Positions 49,768 to 59,661 of a stretch of 64,000 nucleotides of DNA are shown one piece after another; position 1 is the first letter of the stretch; every line of letters starts with the position of its first letter. Origin of the DNA: Plantibacter flavus (lineage in GTDB: Bacteria > Actinomycetota > Actinomycetes > Actinomycetales > Microbacteriaceae). The notes beneath the pieces are model-generated. The model saw only the letters and a program-made list of their open reading frames with translations, was not told where the DNA came from and searched no databases. The stretch lies in NCBI RefSeq assembly GCF_002024505.1, contig NZ_CP019402.1:682001-746000 (forward strand), written 5' to 3'. Position numbers and translations under genes: made by a program.

Positions 49768-52422
49768 GTGGACCAGAGGTATTTCCAGTTCAGTCATCCG
49801 GAGCTGCCCTTCTACTCGTCTGCGAAGGCGCAGCAGCGCGGCGACGGGTTCCAGCCACAAGGTATCCCCAACGACTGGCGGCGCTTCCGGCAAAACGGCT
49901 GGGAGATGTGCGCTCCACCAGACGTGGACCTACCCGTTCAGGGTTGGAAGATTCACGTCTCCGCGACTCCTGACGCGGCCGCTGAGACGCTGCAGGCCAC
50001 AGTTGACGTATGTGTGGCGATGAGCGCGTCGTTCAAGTTCGTTCCGACCCGCGACGGTCTCGTGGCACGAAACTCGAAGAGCGCCGACAGGGCTGCGAGC
50101 GGAAAGTTCGTGACTGTCTATCCGTGCGATGCTCATCAACTGGATCGCCTGATTGACACCCTCTCCGCATGTCTCAGTGGTCGGCCAGGACCATTCATCC
50201 TGAGCGATGTGAGAGTCGGCGACGGTCCGCTGTATCTCCGCTACGGCGGATTCATGCCCCTGATGGTCCCAGATGCAACCGATGAGCCCGTGCTTTCTCT
50301 CGTCGGCGATGGGTTCCGACTGATCGCCGACCTTCGCGTGCCGTACTTCGACATGCCTGCCGAGGTTCAAATGACGGACAAAGTACGACACGCCATCAAG
50401 ATCTTCCGTGAGGTGCCTGCCGAGCAGTCACCTCTCGATGACTATGACTTGCTCACCCCGCTGAAGTTCTCGAACAGCGGAGGAGTCTACGAGGCATCGT
50501 CAGGTGGAGGGGCCGTCCGCTCGATCGTGAAAGAAGCAAGGCCTCTTGCTGGCCTAGACGCGCGCGGACGCGATGCAGTCGAACGGCTCAATGTCGAGGG
50601 TGAAACGCTGTCGCACGTGGCACATCTTGAGATTGCTCCGCGGCCCATCCGGATGTTCACCGCTTGGGAACACCGCTTTCTCGAGATGGAGCACGTCCCA
50701 GGGGAGCCGCTGAGTGCATGGGGGGCGAAAAACTATCCATTCAGTCGGGAACGCCTGGCCAGTGATGAGCAGTCCCGCTTCGTCGATTGTGTGGATCGCA
50801 TCATGAGTTCGATCGAACGGTGCGTTGCGATGCTTCATCAGCAGGGAGCGGTTGCTGGTGATCTGCACCCCGGCAACGTCCTTGTGCTTGCCGACCTGTC
50901 GGTTCGCCTCATCGACCTCGAGGACGGACGGCAACCGAATAGTCGAACGCGGTCGAGCTTCAACGCGCTGGGTTACGCTCCGCCGGACGGGTACACCGCT
51001 GCAGAAGCTGACTGGTTCGCAGTGTCACGTATCGCCGCGTCCCTCTTCCAGGTCAACAGGTCGATCGAGATACTCGCCCCAGGTCACTGGTACAGGACTA
51101 TAGACATGGTCTCGGCGACGTTTGGCTCGAGGGCAGCGGAAATCATCCGTCGCGCTTGTGTCAAACTGCCGCGTGAATTGACGACTCAGGTCGAACTGAC
51201 ACCGGCCGAGTCGCCATCCGTGTGGGACGTTGAACGGCTGGGAGACCCAGTGACGCGTGATCGACTTGCTCAGGGTATTCTGGCGTCCCTCCGTGCAACG
51301 TCCGGCGCACTCTTTCCTGGCGATGTGGCCCAAGCCGACCCGTTCGGAACGGTGAACGTTGCGAACGGGGCTGCCGGAGTGTTGCTCTCCCTGGCGCGCG
51401 CGGATGTCGACATCACGTCAGACCTCACTGAATGGCTCGTCGCCGCGGCCGATACCTCACCTCCCGATACGAAACCCGGTTTGTTCAACGGCCTTGCGGG
51501 CGTCGCTGCAGCACTCAGCGAACTTGGTGCACACGATGCGGCGAAGCGCCATATCGATCGCTCATTGCAGGCGCGAGGCAGGACGCGTAGCCTCAACCTG
51601 TTCGGCGGACTCGCAGGGATCGGCCTGTCAGCCGTCGGCGCAGCGCTCGAGTATGAAGACTCGGAGTACTTCGAGATTGCGCTGGAGTGCGCCGCCCGCA
51701 TTTCGGCACAGCTGTTCTCCGACGGTGAATCCAGCGCATCTGAGGCACTCGACCGTCGGGCAGGGCTGTTGTTCGGATGGTCGGGTATCTCCTTGTTCTT
51801 GTCCACGCTCGCGCGACACCACGATGACTTCGGCGCAATGCGACTCGCTATCCGAGCAGTCGAGCGCGACCTTTCTCGGACGCGTTCTTACGCTGATGAC
51901 CTCGTGGGAATTGAGGACACGGAGAACGGGAGAACACTTCCGTATCTTGCCCGAGGCAGCGCGGGGGTTCTTGTGGCAATCGCGCAATTGCAGGACCGGG
52001 TCGACCTCGGTGACGACGTCTCGCTTGTGACAGCGGGACTGCGACGCGCCTGCGCGAGCCACACGTACGCGTTCTCTGGTCTCTTCAACGGCCGTGCGGG
52101 GATACTCGCAGCGCTCGCGGCTGATCGCGCTCCGATCGCTACTGACGGCGCTGAATTCCAACGAAGCGCTCTCGCTCACGACGCCTTGTGTTGGAGACGA
52201 TCGGTGCAGTTTCCCGGAGAGAACTACCTCCGATTGTCCAGCGACTTGGCGACTGGAAGTGCAGGTATCCTCGCCGCGCTCACAGCACAACGTCAAAGAG
52301 ACCTGTCCTGGCTGCCGCTGATGCAGCAGCCCGGGCTGTTCGAGCGAGCGCAGGGTTCGCTCGGTCTTGATCGGAGAGGAGGTGATGAACATGAACAAGG
52401 TTCTCGACCTTCAGCGCCGTGA
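49768..52422 (+). CDS. lanKC: Class III lanthipeptide synthetase LanKC
   Basis: The 884-aa protein has the three LanKC domains in order. Residues 1 to about 200 are the phospho-Ser/Thr lyase, with GWKIHVSAT (His63) and FKFVP (Lys90). Residues about 230-500 are the kinase, with Lys255 in VKEARP, GDLHPGN (Asp365, Asn370) and LIDLEDG (Asp383). The rest is the cyclase, with six LanC-type turns such as GLFNGLAGV, FGGLAGI, FGWSGIS, RGSAGV, FNGRAGI and TGSAGI. The LanC zinc Cys and CHG motifs are absent (WS and FNG instead), which defines class III not class IV. It phosphorylates, eliminates and cyclises the precursor encoded at its 3' end. The GTG start has AAGGGAGG seven bases away. Codon use is less GC-biased than neighbours. 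Confidence 0.95.
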   Translation: MDQRYFQFSHPELPFYSSAKAQQRGDGFQPQGIPNDWRRFRQNGWEMCAPPDVDLPVQGWKIHVSATPDAAAETLQATVDVCVAMSASFKFVPTRDGLVARNSKSADRAASGKFVTVYPCDAHQLDRLIDTLSACLSGRPGPFILSDVRVGDGPLYLRYGGFMPLMVPDATDEPVLSLVGDGFRLIADLRVPYFDMPAEVQMTDKVRHAIKIFREVPAEQSPLDDYDLLTPLKFSNSGGVYEASSGGGAVRSIVKEARPLAGLDARGRDAVERLNVEGETLSHVAHLEIAPRPIRMFTAWEHRFLEMEHVPGEPLSAWGAKNYPFSRERLASDEQSRFVDCVDRIMSSIERCVAMLHQQGAVAGDLHPGNVLVLADLSVRLIDLEDGRQPNSRTRSSFNALGYAPPDGYTAAEADWFAVSRIAASLFQVNRSIEILAPGHWYRTIDMVSATFGSRAAEIIRRACVKLPRELTTQVELTPAESPSVWDVERLGDPVTRDRLAQGILASLRATSGALFPGDVAQADPFGTVNVANGAAGVLLSLARADVDITSDLTEWLVAAADTSPPDTKPGLFNGLAGVAAALSELGAHDAAKRHIDRSLQARGRTRSLNLFGGLAGIGLSAVGAALEYEDSEYFEIALECAARISAQLFSDGESSASEALDRRAGLLFGWSGISLFLSTLARHHDDFGAMRLAIRAVERDLSRTRSYADDLVGIEDTENGRTLPYLARGSAGVLVAIAQLQDRVDLGDDVSLVTAGLRRACASHTYAFSGLFNGRAGILAALAADRAPIATDGAEFQRSALAHDALCWRRSVQFPGENYLRLSSDLATGSAGILAALTAQRQRDLSWLPLMQQPGLFERAQGSLGLDRRGGDEHEQGSRPSAP

Positions 52423-52528
52423 TGCGCATCGCGGCATCGGAACGCTAGGCAGCAACTGGAGCTGGTGGGCCTGCGGCGAAAACCAGCCGGAGAGTTCGGC
52501 CAGCCTGTTCGCGTGCGCGGGCGGCTGA
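52391..52528 (+). CDS. lanA: Class III lanthipeptide precursor (labyrinthopeptin-like)
   Basis: The 45-aa peptide starts MNKVLDLQ, holding the LxLQ leader motif recognised by LanKC enzymes. The predicted core follows Gly20 and contains SNWSWWAC (Ser21, Ser24, Cys28) and SSASLFAC (Ser35, Ser38, Cys42), each a Ser-x-x-Ser-x-x-x-Cys labionin (or lanthionine) motif, joined by GENQPE, with AGG at the end. The gene overlaps lanKC by 32 bp in another frame. An AGGAGGT site at 52377-52383 is seven bases from ATG 52391; the ATG at 52385 is too close. Mature labyrinthopeptin A2 is very similar in motif, but this core lacks its two extra cysteines. Leader cleavage site is inferred. Confidence 0.9.
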   Translation: MNKVLDLQRRDAHRGIGTLGSNWSWWACGENQPESSASLFACAGG

Positions 52529-52531
52529 TGA

Positions 52532-52549
52532 GGGGGGGGGGGGGGGGGG
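52532..52549 (+). repeat. Eighteen-base poly-G tract
   Basis: A run of 18 G residues starts three bases after the lanA stop codon and runs into the left arm of the hairpin 52546-52586. Such a tract is prone to slippage, and could also be an assembly error. It is outside lanA, so length change would not alter the precursor, but would alter short frames after it. Confidence 0.9.
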
Positions 52550-52586
52550 CTGCTGCGCACACGAGGACATCGAGCGCAGCAGCCCC
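52546..52586 (+). terminator. Strong hairpin between precursor and exporter genes
   Basis: GGGGCTGCTGCGC (52546-52558) and GCGCAGCAGCCCC (52574-52586) are exact 13-bp complements with a 15-base loop. Placed between lanA and the exporter, it probably acts as a partial terminator or 3' mRNA stabiliser that raises precursor over exporter levels. Confidence 0.75.
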
Positions 52587-52650
52587 GATGCTCACGACCG
52601 ACCTGAGCTGGTGGAGACACCGTGCCTGAACGACGAAAGACACTGCAACG

Positions 52651-53397
52651 ATGAGCCTTGAAGCACGCGATCTCTCCTTCAGCTATTCGCTGCATCGCCG
52701 CGACCCGGTCCACGTGTTGCGGGGGGTGAGTCTTTCTGTAGCCGCCGGTGAGTCGTTGGCGGTCGTCGGGCCCTCGGGATCCGGGAAGTCGACACTCCTG
52801 CACTGCCTATCTGGTCTCCGAGCTCCGACACGTGGAAGCGTCGTGGCGTTGGGGACGGAGCTGTCATCCCTGACCGAATGGGGTCGTTCCCGATTCCGGC
52901 GGCGGTCCGTCGGCTTCGTGTTCCAGGACTACAACCTGATCCCCTCCATCAACGCGCGGGACAACCTCGCGTTGCCCGCGCTCTTCGCCGGTCGCGCAGC
53001 CGGGCGTCAGGCGGTCGCAGATGTCGCCGCAGACATCGGACTGTCGTCGCGCCTCCGGCATCGCCCGGACGAGCTGTCAGGCGGTGAACGGCAGCGCGTC
53101 GCGATCGGCCGGGTGTTGCTGTCGCAGGCTGAATTGGTCTTCGCCGACGAACCCACCGGTGCACTTGACACGTCGTCAGGACGGGTCGTGCTCGACCTCC
53201 TGTTCGGATCGCTCGGTCCCGAACGCACGATGGTGATGGTGACCCATGACCTCGACGCTGCTGCGCGTGCGGATCGTGTGCTGGTCCTCTGTGACGGTTC
53301 CGTCCACGCTGAGCTGACGTCCGCCACCCCGGAGGCGCTCTGGTCCGCCATCGAAACGGCCCGCGCGGACAGTGTCCATACGTCCGTGGGAGCATGA
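52651..53397 (+). CDS. ABC transporter ATP-binding protein, lanthipeptide export
   Basis: The 248-aa ATPase is of the MacB/LolD type: GPSGSGKST Walker A, FVFQDYNLIPSINARDNLALP, the LSGGERQRVAIGR signature and the VFADEPTGALDTSSG Walker B. It overlaps the permease gene by ATGA. In class III loci such exporter pairs provide secretion or self-immunity for the product. Its codon use is normal high-GC. Confidence 0.9.
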   Translation: MSLEARDLSFSYSLHRRDPVHVLRGVSLSVAAGESLAVVGPSGSGKSTLLHCLSGLRAPTRGSVVALGTELSSLTEWGRSRFRRRSVGFVFQDYNLIPSINARDNLALPALFAGRAAGRQAVADVAADIGLSSRLRHRPDELSGGERQRVAIGRVLLSQAELVFADEPTGALDTSSGRVVLDLLFGSLGPERTMVMVTHDLDAAARADRVLVLCDGSVHAELTSATPEALWSAIETARADSVHTSVGA

Positions 53398-54773
53398 CGA
53401 TGGCCGGTCTCGTTCTCCGCACACTCCTGCATCAGTGGCGGGTGTGGATCTCCCTGCTCCTGTTCCTGGCACTCGCGAACGCGCTCCTTGTCAGCGTGGG
53501 AGTGCTCGTGGAGGCCGCCGGTCGGCTGCCCGTCCGGGAACAGCGCATCGTCCGGAATCTGAGCACGCCGATGTACGGGATGGCCTCGCTCGCGGTCTTC
53601 GTCATCACCTCGAGCGCGGTCTCCTTGGCGGTGCAACTCCAGCGTCGACCGTTCGCGACCTGGAAGCTCGCGGGGATGTCGTCAGTGCGGATCGCCGGCG
53701 TCCTTGTATCGCAGCTGATCGTGCTCGGGACCGTGGGCGGAGCGCTCGGGCTGCCACTGGCCCTATTGGTCGCACCGCGGTTCACCGGCTGGGTCCTGCA
53801 GGCCAACGCGGTCGCCGCGATCGTCGATGCCCCGGCGAGCACGCTGGTGCTCCTGTCGACCTGGGCACTGCTCATCGGCATCCTGTTGCTCGCCGGTCTG
53901 CAAGGTGCCGGCTCGATCCTCCGGGTACCGGCGGTCGACGCGGTCCTGAGCGCGGAAGTCGTCCGCCGTCGCCCGACCGCGTTCAGGCTCGCGCTCAGCC
54001 TGGTCATGTCGGCGGCGGTCCTCGCCGTGGCGGCCGGAATGGTCGGTACGGCGAGCGGCGACGTGTCCAGTCGGCTCGGTCTCCTAGTCGGCCTCGCGAT
54101 GCTCCTGTCGTTGCTGATCATCCCGCTGATCGCGCTGCACGTCTCGCGGATCGCTGCGATGTTCCTCGCGGCGTGGACATGGATCGTCCCACGTCGATGG
54201 TCGACGGCTTGGTACCTCGCGCGTCGTGGCTGCGCCTTCCGCTTGGATCGTGTAGGCGTCTCCCTCGTTCCGCTCTACGTCGCGGTCGCCCTCGCGAATT
54301 CGATCTACACCGTGTTCGAGACCGCCGATTCCGCCAGGAGGGCGGCCGGGCTTGTGTCCGCCGGCGAGCACGGCATCAACCACTCCGGTGTCTGGACCAT
54401 TCTCGGTCCGACGGTCGTCCTGGCGATCGCCGGCACCGCGACGGTCGTGGTGATGGCTGCTCGTGAGCGGGTGCACGAGCGGGCGCTGCTGGCTGTGGGC
54501 GGCGTCAGTCACCGCTCGATCGTCGGAGCCGGCGTCGTCGAAGCCTTCATGTATGCCGTGACCGCGACGTTCCTCGGGCTCCTGACGGCAGCGGCTGTCT
54601 CAGCGGTGGAGGCTGAGGCGTTCGGTCGCCTCGAAGAGGGGGCGCGCCCGGTGCTCGCCGTCGCGCCAGGCCTCGCGGTCGGCGCTGGAGGCTTCTGTGT
54701 GCTGGCTGCCGCCCTCGCTTTGCCCGCGGCGCTGGAGCATCGTCGAGCGGCGGTGGACAGGCTCCCTCGCTGA
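53394..54773 (+). CDS. FtsX-like ABC permease, lanthipeptide export
   Basis: The 459-aa protein has about ten hydrophobic helices in two FtsX-like halves. The first half contains VQLQRRPFATWKLAGMSSVRIAGVL and the second has MAARERVHERALLAVGGVSHRSIVGAGVVEAF, the cytoplasmic loops that contact the ATPase. It forms the transporter with the preceding gene. It ends about 57 bp before the HAIR site of the clpC-like gene, which starts a separate unit. Confidence 0.87.
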   Translation: MTMAGLVLRTLLHQWRVWISLLLFLALANALLVSVGVLVEAAGRLPVREQRIVRNLSTPMYGMASLAVFVITSSAVSLAVQLQRRPFATWKLAGMSSVRIAGVLVSQLIVLGTVGGALGLPLALLVAPRFTGWVLQANAVAAIVDAPASTLVLLSTWALLIGILLLAGLQGAGSILRVPAVDAVLSAEVVRRRPTAFRLALSLVMSAAVLAVAAGMVGTASGDVSSRLGLLVGLAMLLSLLIIPLIALHVSRIAAMFLAAWTWIVPRRWSTAWYLARRGCAFRLDRVGVSLVPLYVAVALANSIYTVFETADSARRAAGLVSAGEHGINHSGVWTILGPTVVLAIAGTATVVVMAARERVHERALLAVGGVSHRSIVGAGVVEAFMYAVTATFLGLLTAAAVSAVEAEAFGRLEEGARPVLAVAPGLAVGAGGFCVLAAALALPAALEHRRAAVDRLPR

Positions 54774-54829
54774 AGGTTCGCTGGGACGAGGATCGTTGCC
54801 GGGAATAGCTTCGGGCACCCCGCGTTGGA

Positions 54830-54850
54830 CTTGAGCGTACGACACTCAAG
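54830..54850 (+). promoter_or_regulatory. HAIR operator for the clpC-like gene
   Basis: CTTGAGC-N7-ACTCAAG matches the HspR-associated inverted repeat CTTGAGT-N7-ACTCAAG with one change. It lies upstream of the clpC-like gene, with the start GTG 20 bp further on. HspR itself is encoded at 61365. Confidence 0.85.
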
Positions 54851-54870
54851 TTTGAATCCAGGAGGTTCAC

Positions 54871-57453
54871 GTGCCCGAAGACTTCACCCAGGGCGGCGCA
54901 GCAGCAGACGGCGGATCGTCGTCGTTCGACGACTTCCTCGCCCGATACCTCGAGGGCGAGCGGGCGCGTTCGGCGCGGACCATCGACCTCAGCCGCTTCC
55001 TCACCGCGCGGACGCAGGAGATCCTGCAGCGCGCCGGCCGGTTCGCGCTCGAGCGCGGCCAGAACGAGCTCGACGCGCTGCACATCCTGCGCGTCATCGT
55101 GAGCGAGGAGCCCGCGAAGGACGCCGTCGCGCGCCTCGGCGTCGACCCGAAGGTCATCGCCAAGGCCGCCGAGCAGCGCCTGCCGCAGGCGTCCTCGCCG
55201 AGCGTCAAGGACCCGGCCATCACGCCGTCGGCCCAGCGCGCGCTGTTCCACGCCTACCAGGTGGCCCGCGCCGCCGGGTCGACCTACGTCGACCCCGAGC
55301 ACCTCTTCTTCGCGCTCGTCATCAACCAGGACTCGCCCGCCGGTGAGGTCCTCGCCCGCGCCGGCGTCACGGCGGAGGCGCTGACCCAGGGCATGCGCCA
55401 GACCGTCGGCGACCCCGGCGTCGCCACCGACGACCGGGACGACCGCGATGCGGACGACCTCGACTCGGACACCCCGATGATCGACCGCTTCGGCACCGAC
55501 CTCACGGCGCTCGCCGCCGGCGGGTCGCTCGACCCCGTCATCGGACGTTCCGAGGAGATCGAGCAGACCATCGAGATCCTCTCCCGCCGCACGAAGAACA
55601 ACCCCGTCCTCGTCGGCGAGGCCGGCGTCGGCAAGACGGCGGTCGTCGAGGGGCTCGCCCAGGCGATCGTCGACGGCGGCGTCCCGGAGCAGTTGCGCGG
55701 CAAGCGCGTCGTCTCACTCGACCTGCCGGCCATGGTCGCCGGAACCCGCTACCGCGGTGACTTCGAGGAGCGCCTCACCGGTCTGCTCGACGAGATCGCA
55801 GCCAACCGCTCCGAGCTGATCGTCTTCATCGACGAGGTCCACACCGTCGTCGGCGCCGGAGGTTCCGGCGAGGGCGGCATGGACGCCGGGAACATGCTCA
55901 AGCCGCGTCTCGCTCGCGGTGAGCTGCACCTCATCGGTGCGACCACGCTCCGTGAGTACCGCGGGATCGAGAAGGACCCGGCGCTCGAACGCCGCTTCCA
56001 GCCCGTGCGCGTCGGCGAGCCGTCGATCGAGGACGCCGTCCTCATCCTCGACGGTCTCCGTCCGGCGTACGAGGAGCACCACGACGTCCGCTTCACCGAC
56101 GACGCCCTCCGCGCAGCCGTCGAGCTCTCGGCCCGCTACCTGCCCGACCGCGTCCTGCCAGACAAGGCCATCGACCTCGTCGACCAGGCCGGAGCCCGGC
56201 TGCGGTTGCGGCTCGGGAAGGCGGTCGACGTGAGCGCCCTCGTCGAGGAGCTCGCGACACTCGAGGCGTCGAAGAACGCCGCCGTGTCGGCCGAGCACTA
56301 CGAGGAGGCCTCGCGCATCCGCGACGAGATCACCGCCGTCCAGGCGAAGCTCGACGCCGCTTCCAGCGGCCCCGGCGCGCGCACCGACCGCGACGCGGTC
56401 GTCGACGAGGCGCAGATCGCCGGCGTCGTGTCCCGTGCCACCGGCATCCCGGTCAGTCGGCTCACGGAGGGTGAGCGGGAACGTCTCGCCGGCCTCGAGG
56501 ACGAACTGCACGCTCGCGTCATCGGCCAGCACGACGCCGTGACCGCGGTCTCGAAGGCCGTCCGTCGCAACCGCACGGGCATGGGGGACGCGAACCGCCC
56601 TGTCGGCAGCTTCCTGTTCCTCGGCCCCACCGGCGTCGGCAAGACGGAACTCGCGAAGGCGCTCGCCGGATCCCTCTTCGCGGACGAGCACTCCGTGATC
56701 CGCTTCGACATGAGTGAGTTCGGCGAACGTCACACGGTGTCGCGACTCGTCGGTGCCCCTCCCGGGTACGTCGGGTTCGACGAGGCGGGCCAGCTCACCG
56801 AGCGCGTGCGTCGGAACCCCTACTCGATCGTGCTGTTCGACGAGATCGAGAAGGCGCACCCGGAGGTCTTCAACCTGCTCCTGCAGGTGCTCGACGACGG
56901 TCGCCTGACGGACGGTCAGGGGCGGACGATCGACTTCCGCAACACGGTCGTCGTCATGACGTCGAACCTCGGCTCCGAGTTCCTGACCTCGCGGTCCGGA
57001 GCGATGGGCTTCGTGGCCGGTGGCGCCGACGACCCGACGGGCTTCGGCTCCGAGGAGGCGCTGCGTGCCCGGGTCATGGGCAAACTGCGCGAAGCGATGC
57101 GTCCGGAGTTCCTCAACCGCATCGATGAGGTCGTCCTCTTCCGCAAGCTCGACCAGCAGCAGCTGCAGGAGATCGTCGGACTGATGCTCGGCCGTACGAC
57201 CGAGCGGTTGGCCGCACGCGGTGCGTCTCTCGAGACGACTCCGGAAGCGCTCACCCTCCTCGCGGAGCTCGGCTACGAGCCGGAGTACGGGGCACGTCCC
57301 CTGCGTCGCCTCATCCAGCGTGAGGTCGACGACCGCATCGCCGAGCTCGTCGTGGGCGGCGGGGTCGGCGACGGCTCGACCGTGCACGTCGACGCGGTCG
57401 GCGGGAAGATCGTCGTCACGGAGCGTTCCGTGGTGGTGGTGGACGCCGCCTAG
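54871..57453 (+). CDS. ClpC-like AAA+ chaperone/protease ATPase
   Basis: The 860-aa protein has a Clp N-domain (about residues 40-190), D1 with Walker A GEAGVGKT, a short linker with [15 protein letters not shown] resembling a UVR motif, and D2 with [12 protein letters not shown] and [21 protein letters not shown]. The linker is too short for the long coiled coil of ClpB, so ClpC-type is favoured. SGAMGF in D2 may be the ClpP-binding loop. It is under HspR-type control, as is ClpB in many actinobacteria. The GTG has AGGAGG upstream. A ClpB-like role cannot be excluded. Confidence 0.88.
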   Translation: MPEDFTQGGAAADGGSSSFDDFLARYLEGERARSARTIDLSRFLTARTQEILQRAGRFALERGQNELDALHILRVIVSEEPAKDAVARLGVDPKVIAKAAEQRLPQASSPSVKDPAITPSAQRALFHAYQVARAAGSTYVDPEHLFFALVINQDSPAGEVLARAGVTAEALTQGMRQTVGDPGVATDDRDDRDADDLDSDTPMIDRFGTDLTALAAGGSLDPVIGRSEEIEQTIEILSRRTKNNPVLVGEAGVGKTAVVEGLAQAIVDGGVPEQLRGKRVVSLDLPAMVAGTRYRGDFEERLTGLLDEIAANRSELIVFIDEVHTVVGAGGSGEGGMDAGNMLKPRLARGELHLIGATTLREYRGIEKDPALERRFQPVRVGEPSIEDAVLILDGLRPAYEEHHDVRFTDDALRAAVELSARYLPDRVLPDKAIDLVDQAGARLRLRLGKAVDVSALVEELATLEASKNAAVSAEHYEEASRIRDEITAVQAKLDAASSGPGARTDRDAVVDEAQIAGVVSRATGIPVSRLTEGERERLAGLEDELHARVIGQHDAVTAVSKAVRRNRTGMGDANRPVGSFLFLGPTGVGKTELAKALAGSLFADEHSVIRFDMSEFGERHTVSRLVGAPPGYVGFDEAGQLTERVRRNPYSIVLFDEIEKAHPEVFNLLLQVLDDGRLTDGQGRTIDFRNTVVVMTSNLGSEFLTSRSGAMGFVAGGADDPTGFGSEEALRARVMGKLREAMRPEFLNRIDEVVLFRKLDQQQLQEIVGLMLGRTTERLAARGASLETTPEALTLLAELGYEPEYGARPLRRLIQREVDDRIAELVVGGGVGDGSTVHVDAVGGKIVVTERSVVVVDAA

Positions 57454-57467
57454 GCGGGGAAATGGAT

Positions 57468-57556
57468 CGACAGGCTCAGGGACCGGACCTCCGGACCCTG
57501 GGCCTGTCGTCACTCCCGGATTGTTCCCCGTCTCGGTCCCTGAGCTTGCCGAAGGG
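57468..57556. repeat. REP-like palindromes CGACAGGCTCAGGGACC type
   Basis: CGACAGGCTCAGGGACCGG faces CCGGACCCTGGGCCTGTCG across a four-base loop (57468-57509), an almost perfect hairpin. A separate inverted copy, GGTCCCTGAGCTTGCCGAAGGG, is at 57535-57556. The sequence CTTCGACAGGCTCAGGGACC is a very common intergenic repeat in Micrococcales. It probably also ends clpC transcription. With the HAIR sites it accounts for the 343-bp gap before dnaK. Confidence 0.75.
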
Positions 57557-57592
57557 CACCTGGGTCGTGGTCACCCTGGCCATCCGCTGGGA

Positions 57593-57613
57593 GTTGAGCC
57601 AGGCGGACTCAAC
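57593..57613 (+). promoter_or_regulatory. HAIR operator 1 of dnaK
   Basis: GTTGAGC-N7-ACTCAAC is an HAIR-type inverted repeat just upstream of the dnaK -35 (TTGACG at 57618-57623). Confidence 0.85.
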
Positions 57614-57617
57614 TTTC

Positions 57618-57665
57618 TTGACGTCGAAACCAGGCCTCGGTAGCATTGAGTCATCGGGGCTCAAG
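57618..57665 (+). promoter_or_regulatory. dnaK promoter and HAIR operator 2
   Basis: TTGACG (57618-57623), a 17-bp spacer and TAGCAT (57641-57646) form the promoter. ATTGAGT-N7-GCTCAAG (57645-57665) is a second HAIR overlapping the -10 and start site. With the first HAIR it brackets the promoter, as expected for HspR repression. A leader of about 140 bp follows. Confidence 0.85.
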
Positions 57666-57796
57666 TCTCGACGTCATACCAGCATCACCCCACCAATCAG
57701 CTCGGTGCCGAGCTCGTCGAGTCGGCCGGACGCCATCTGCATGCCGCCCGAGTCGACGAGTTCCGAACCGGCAGCCAACACAAGGAGAACCAACAC

Positions 57797-59659
<1,863 letters not shown>

Positions 59660-59661
59660 CC

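Noticed and set aside
52385-52390. ATG at 52385 as lanA start
   Set aside because: It is one base from the SD sequence, too close for initiation, while 52391 has ideal spacing.
52588-52629. 13-codon frame starting MLTTDLSWW as a second precursor
   Set aside because: No ribosome site and no Cys; it is part of the hairpin 3' flank. The similarity to DxSWW is probably chance.
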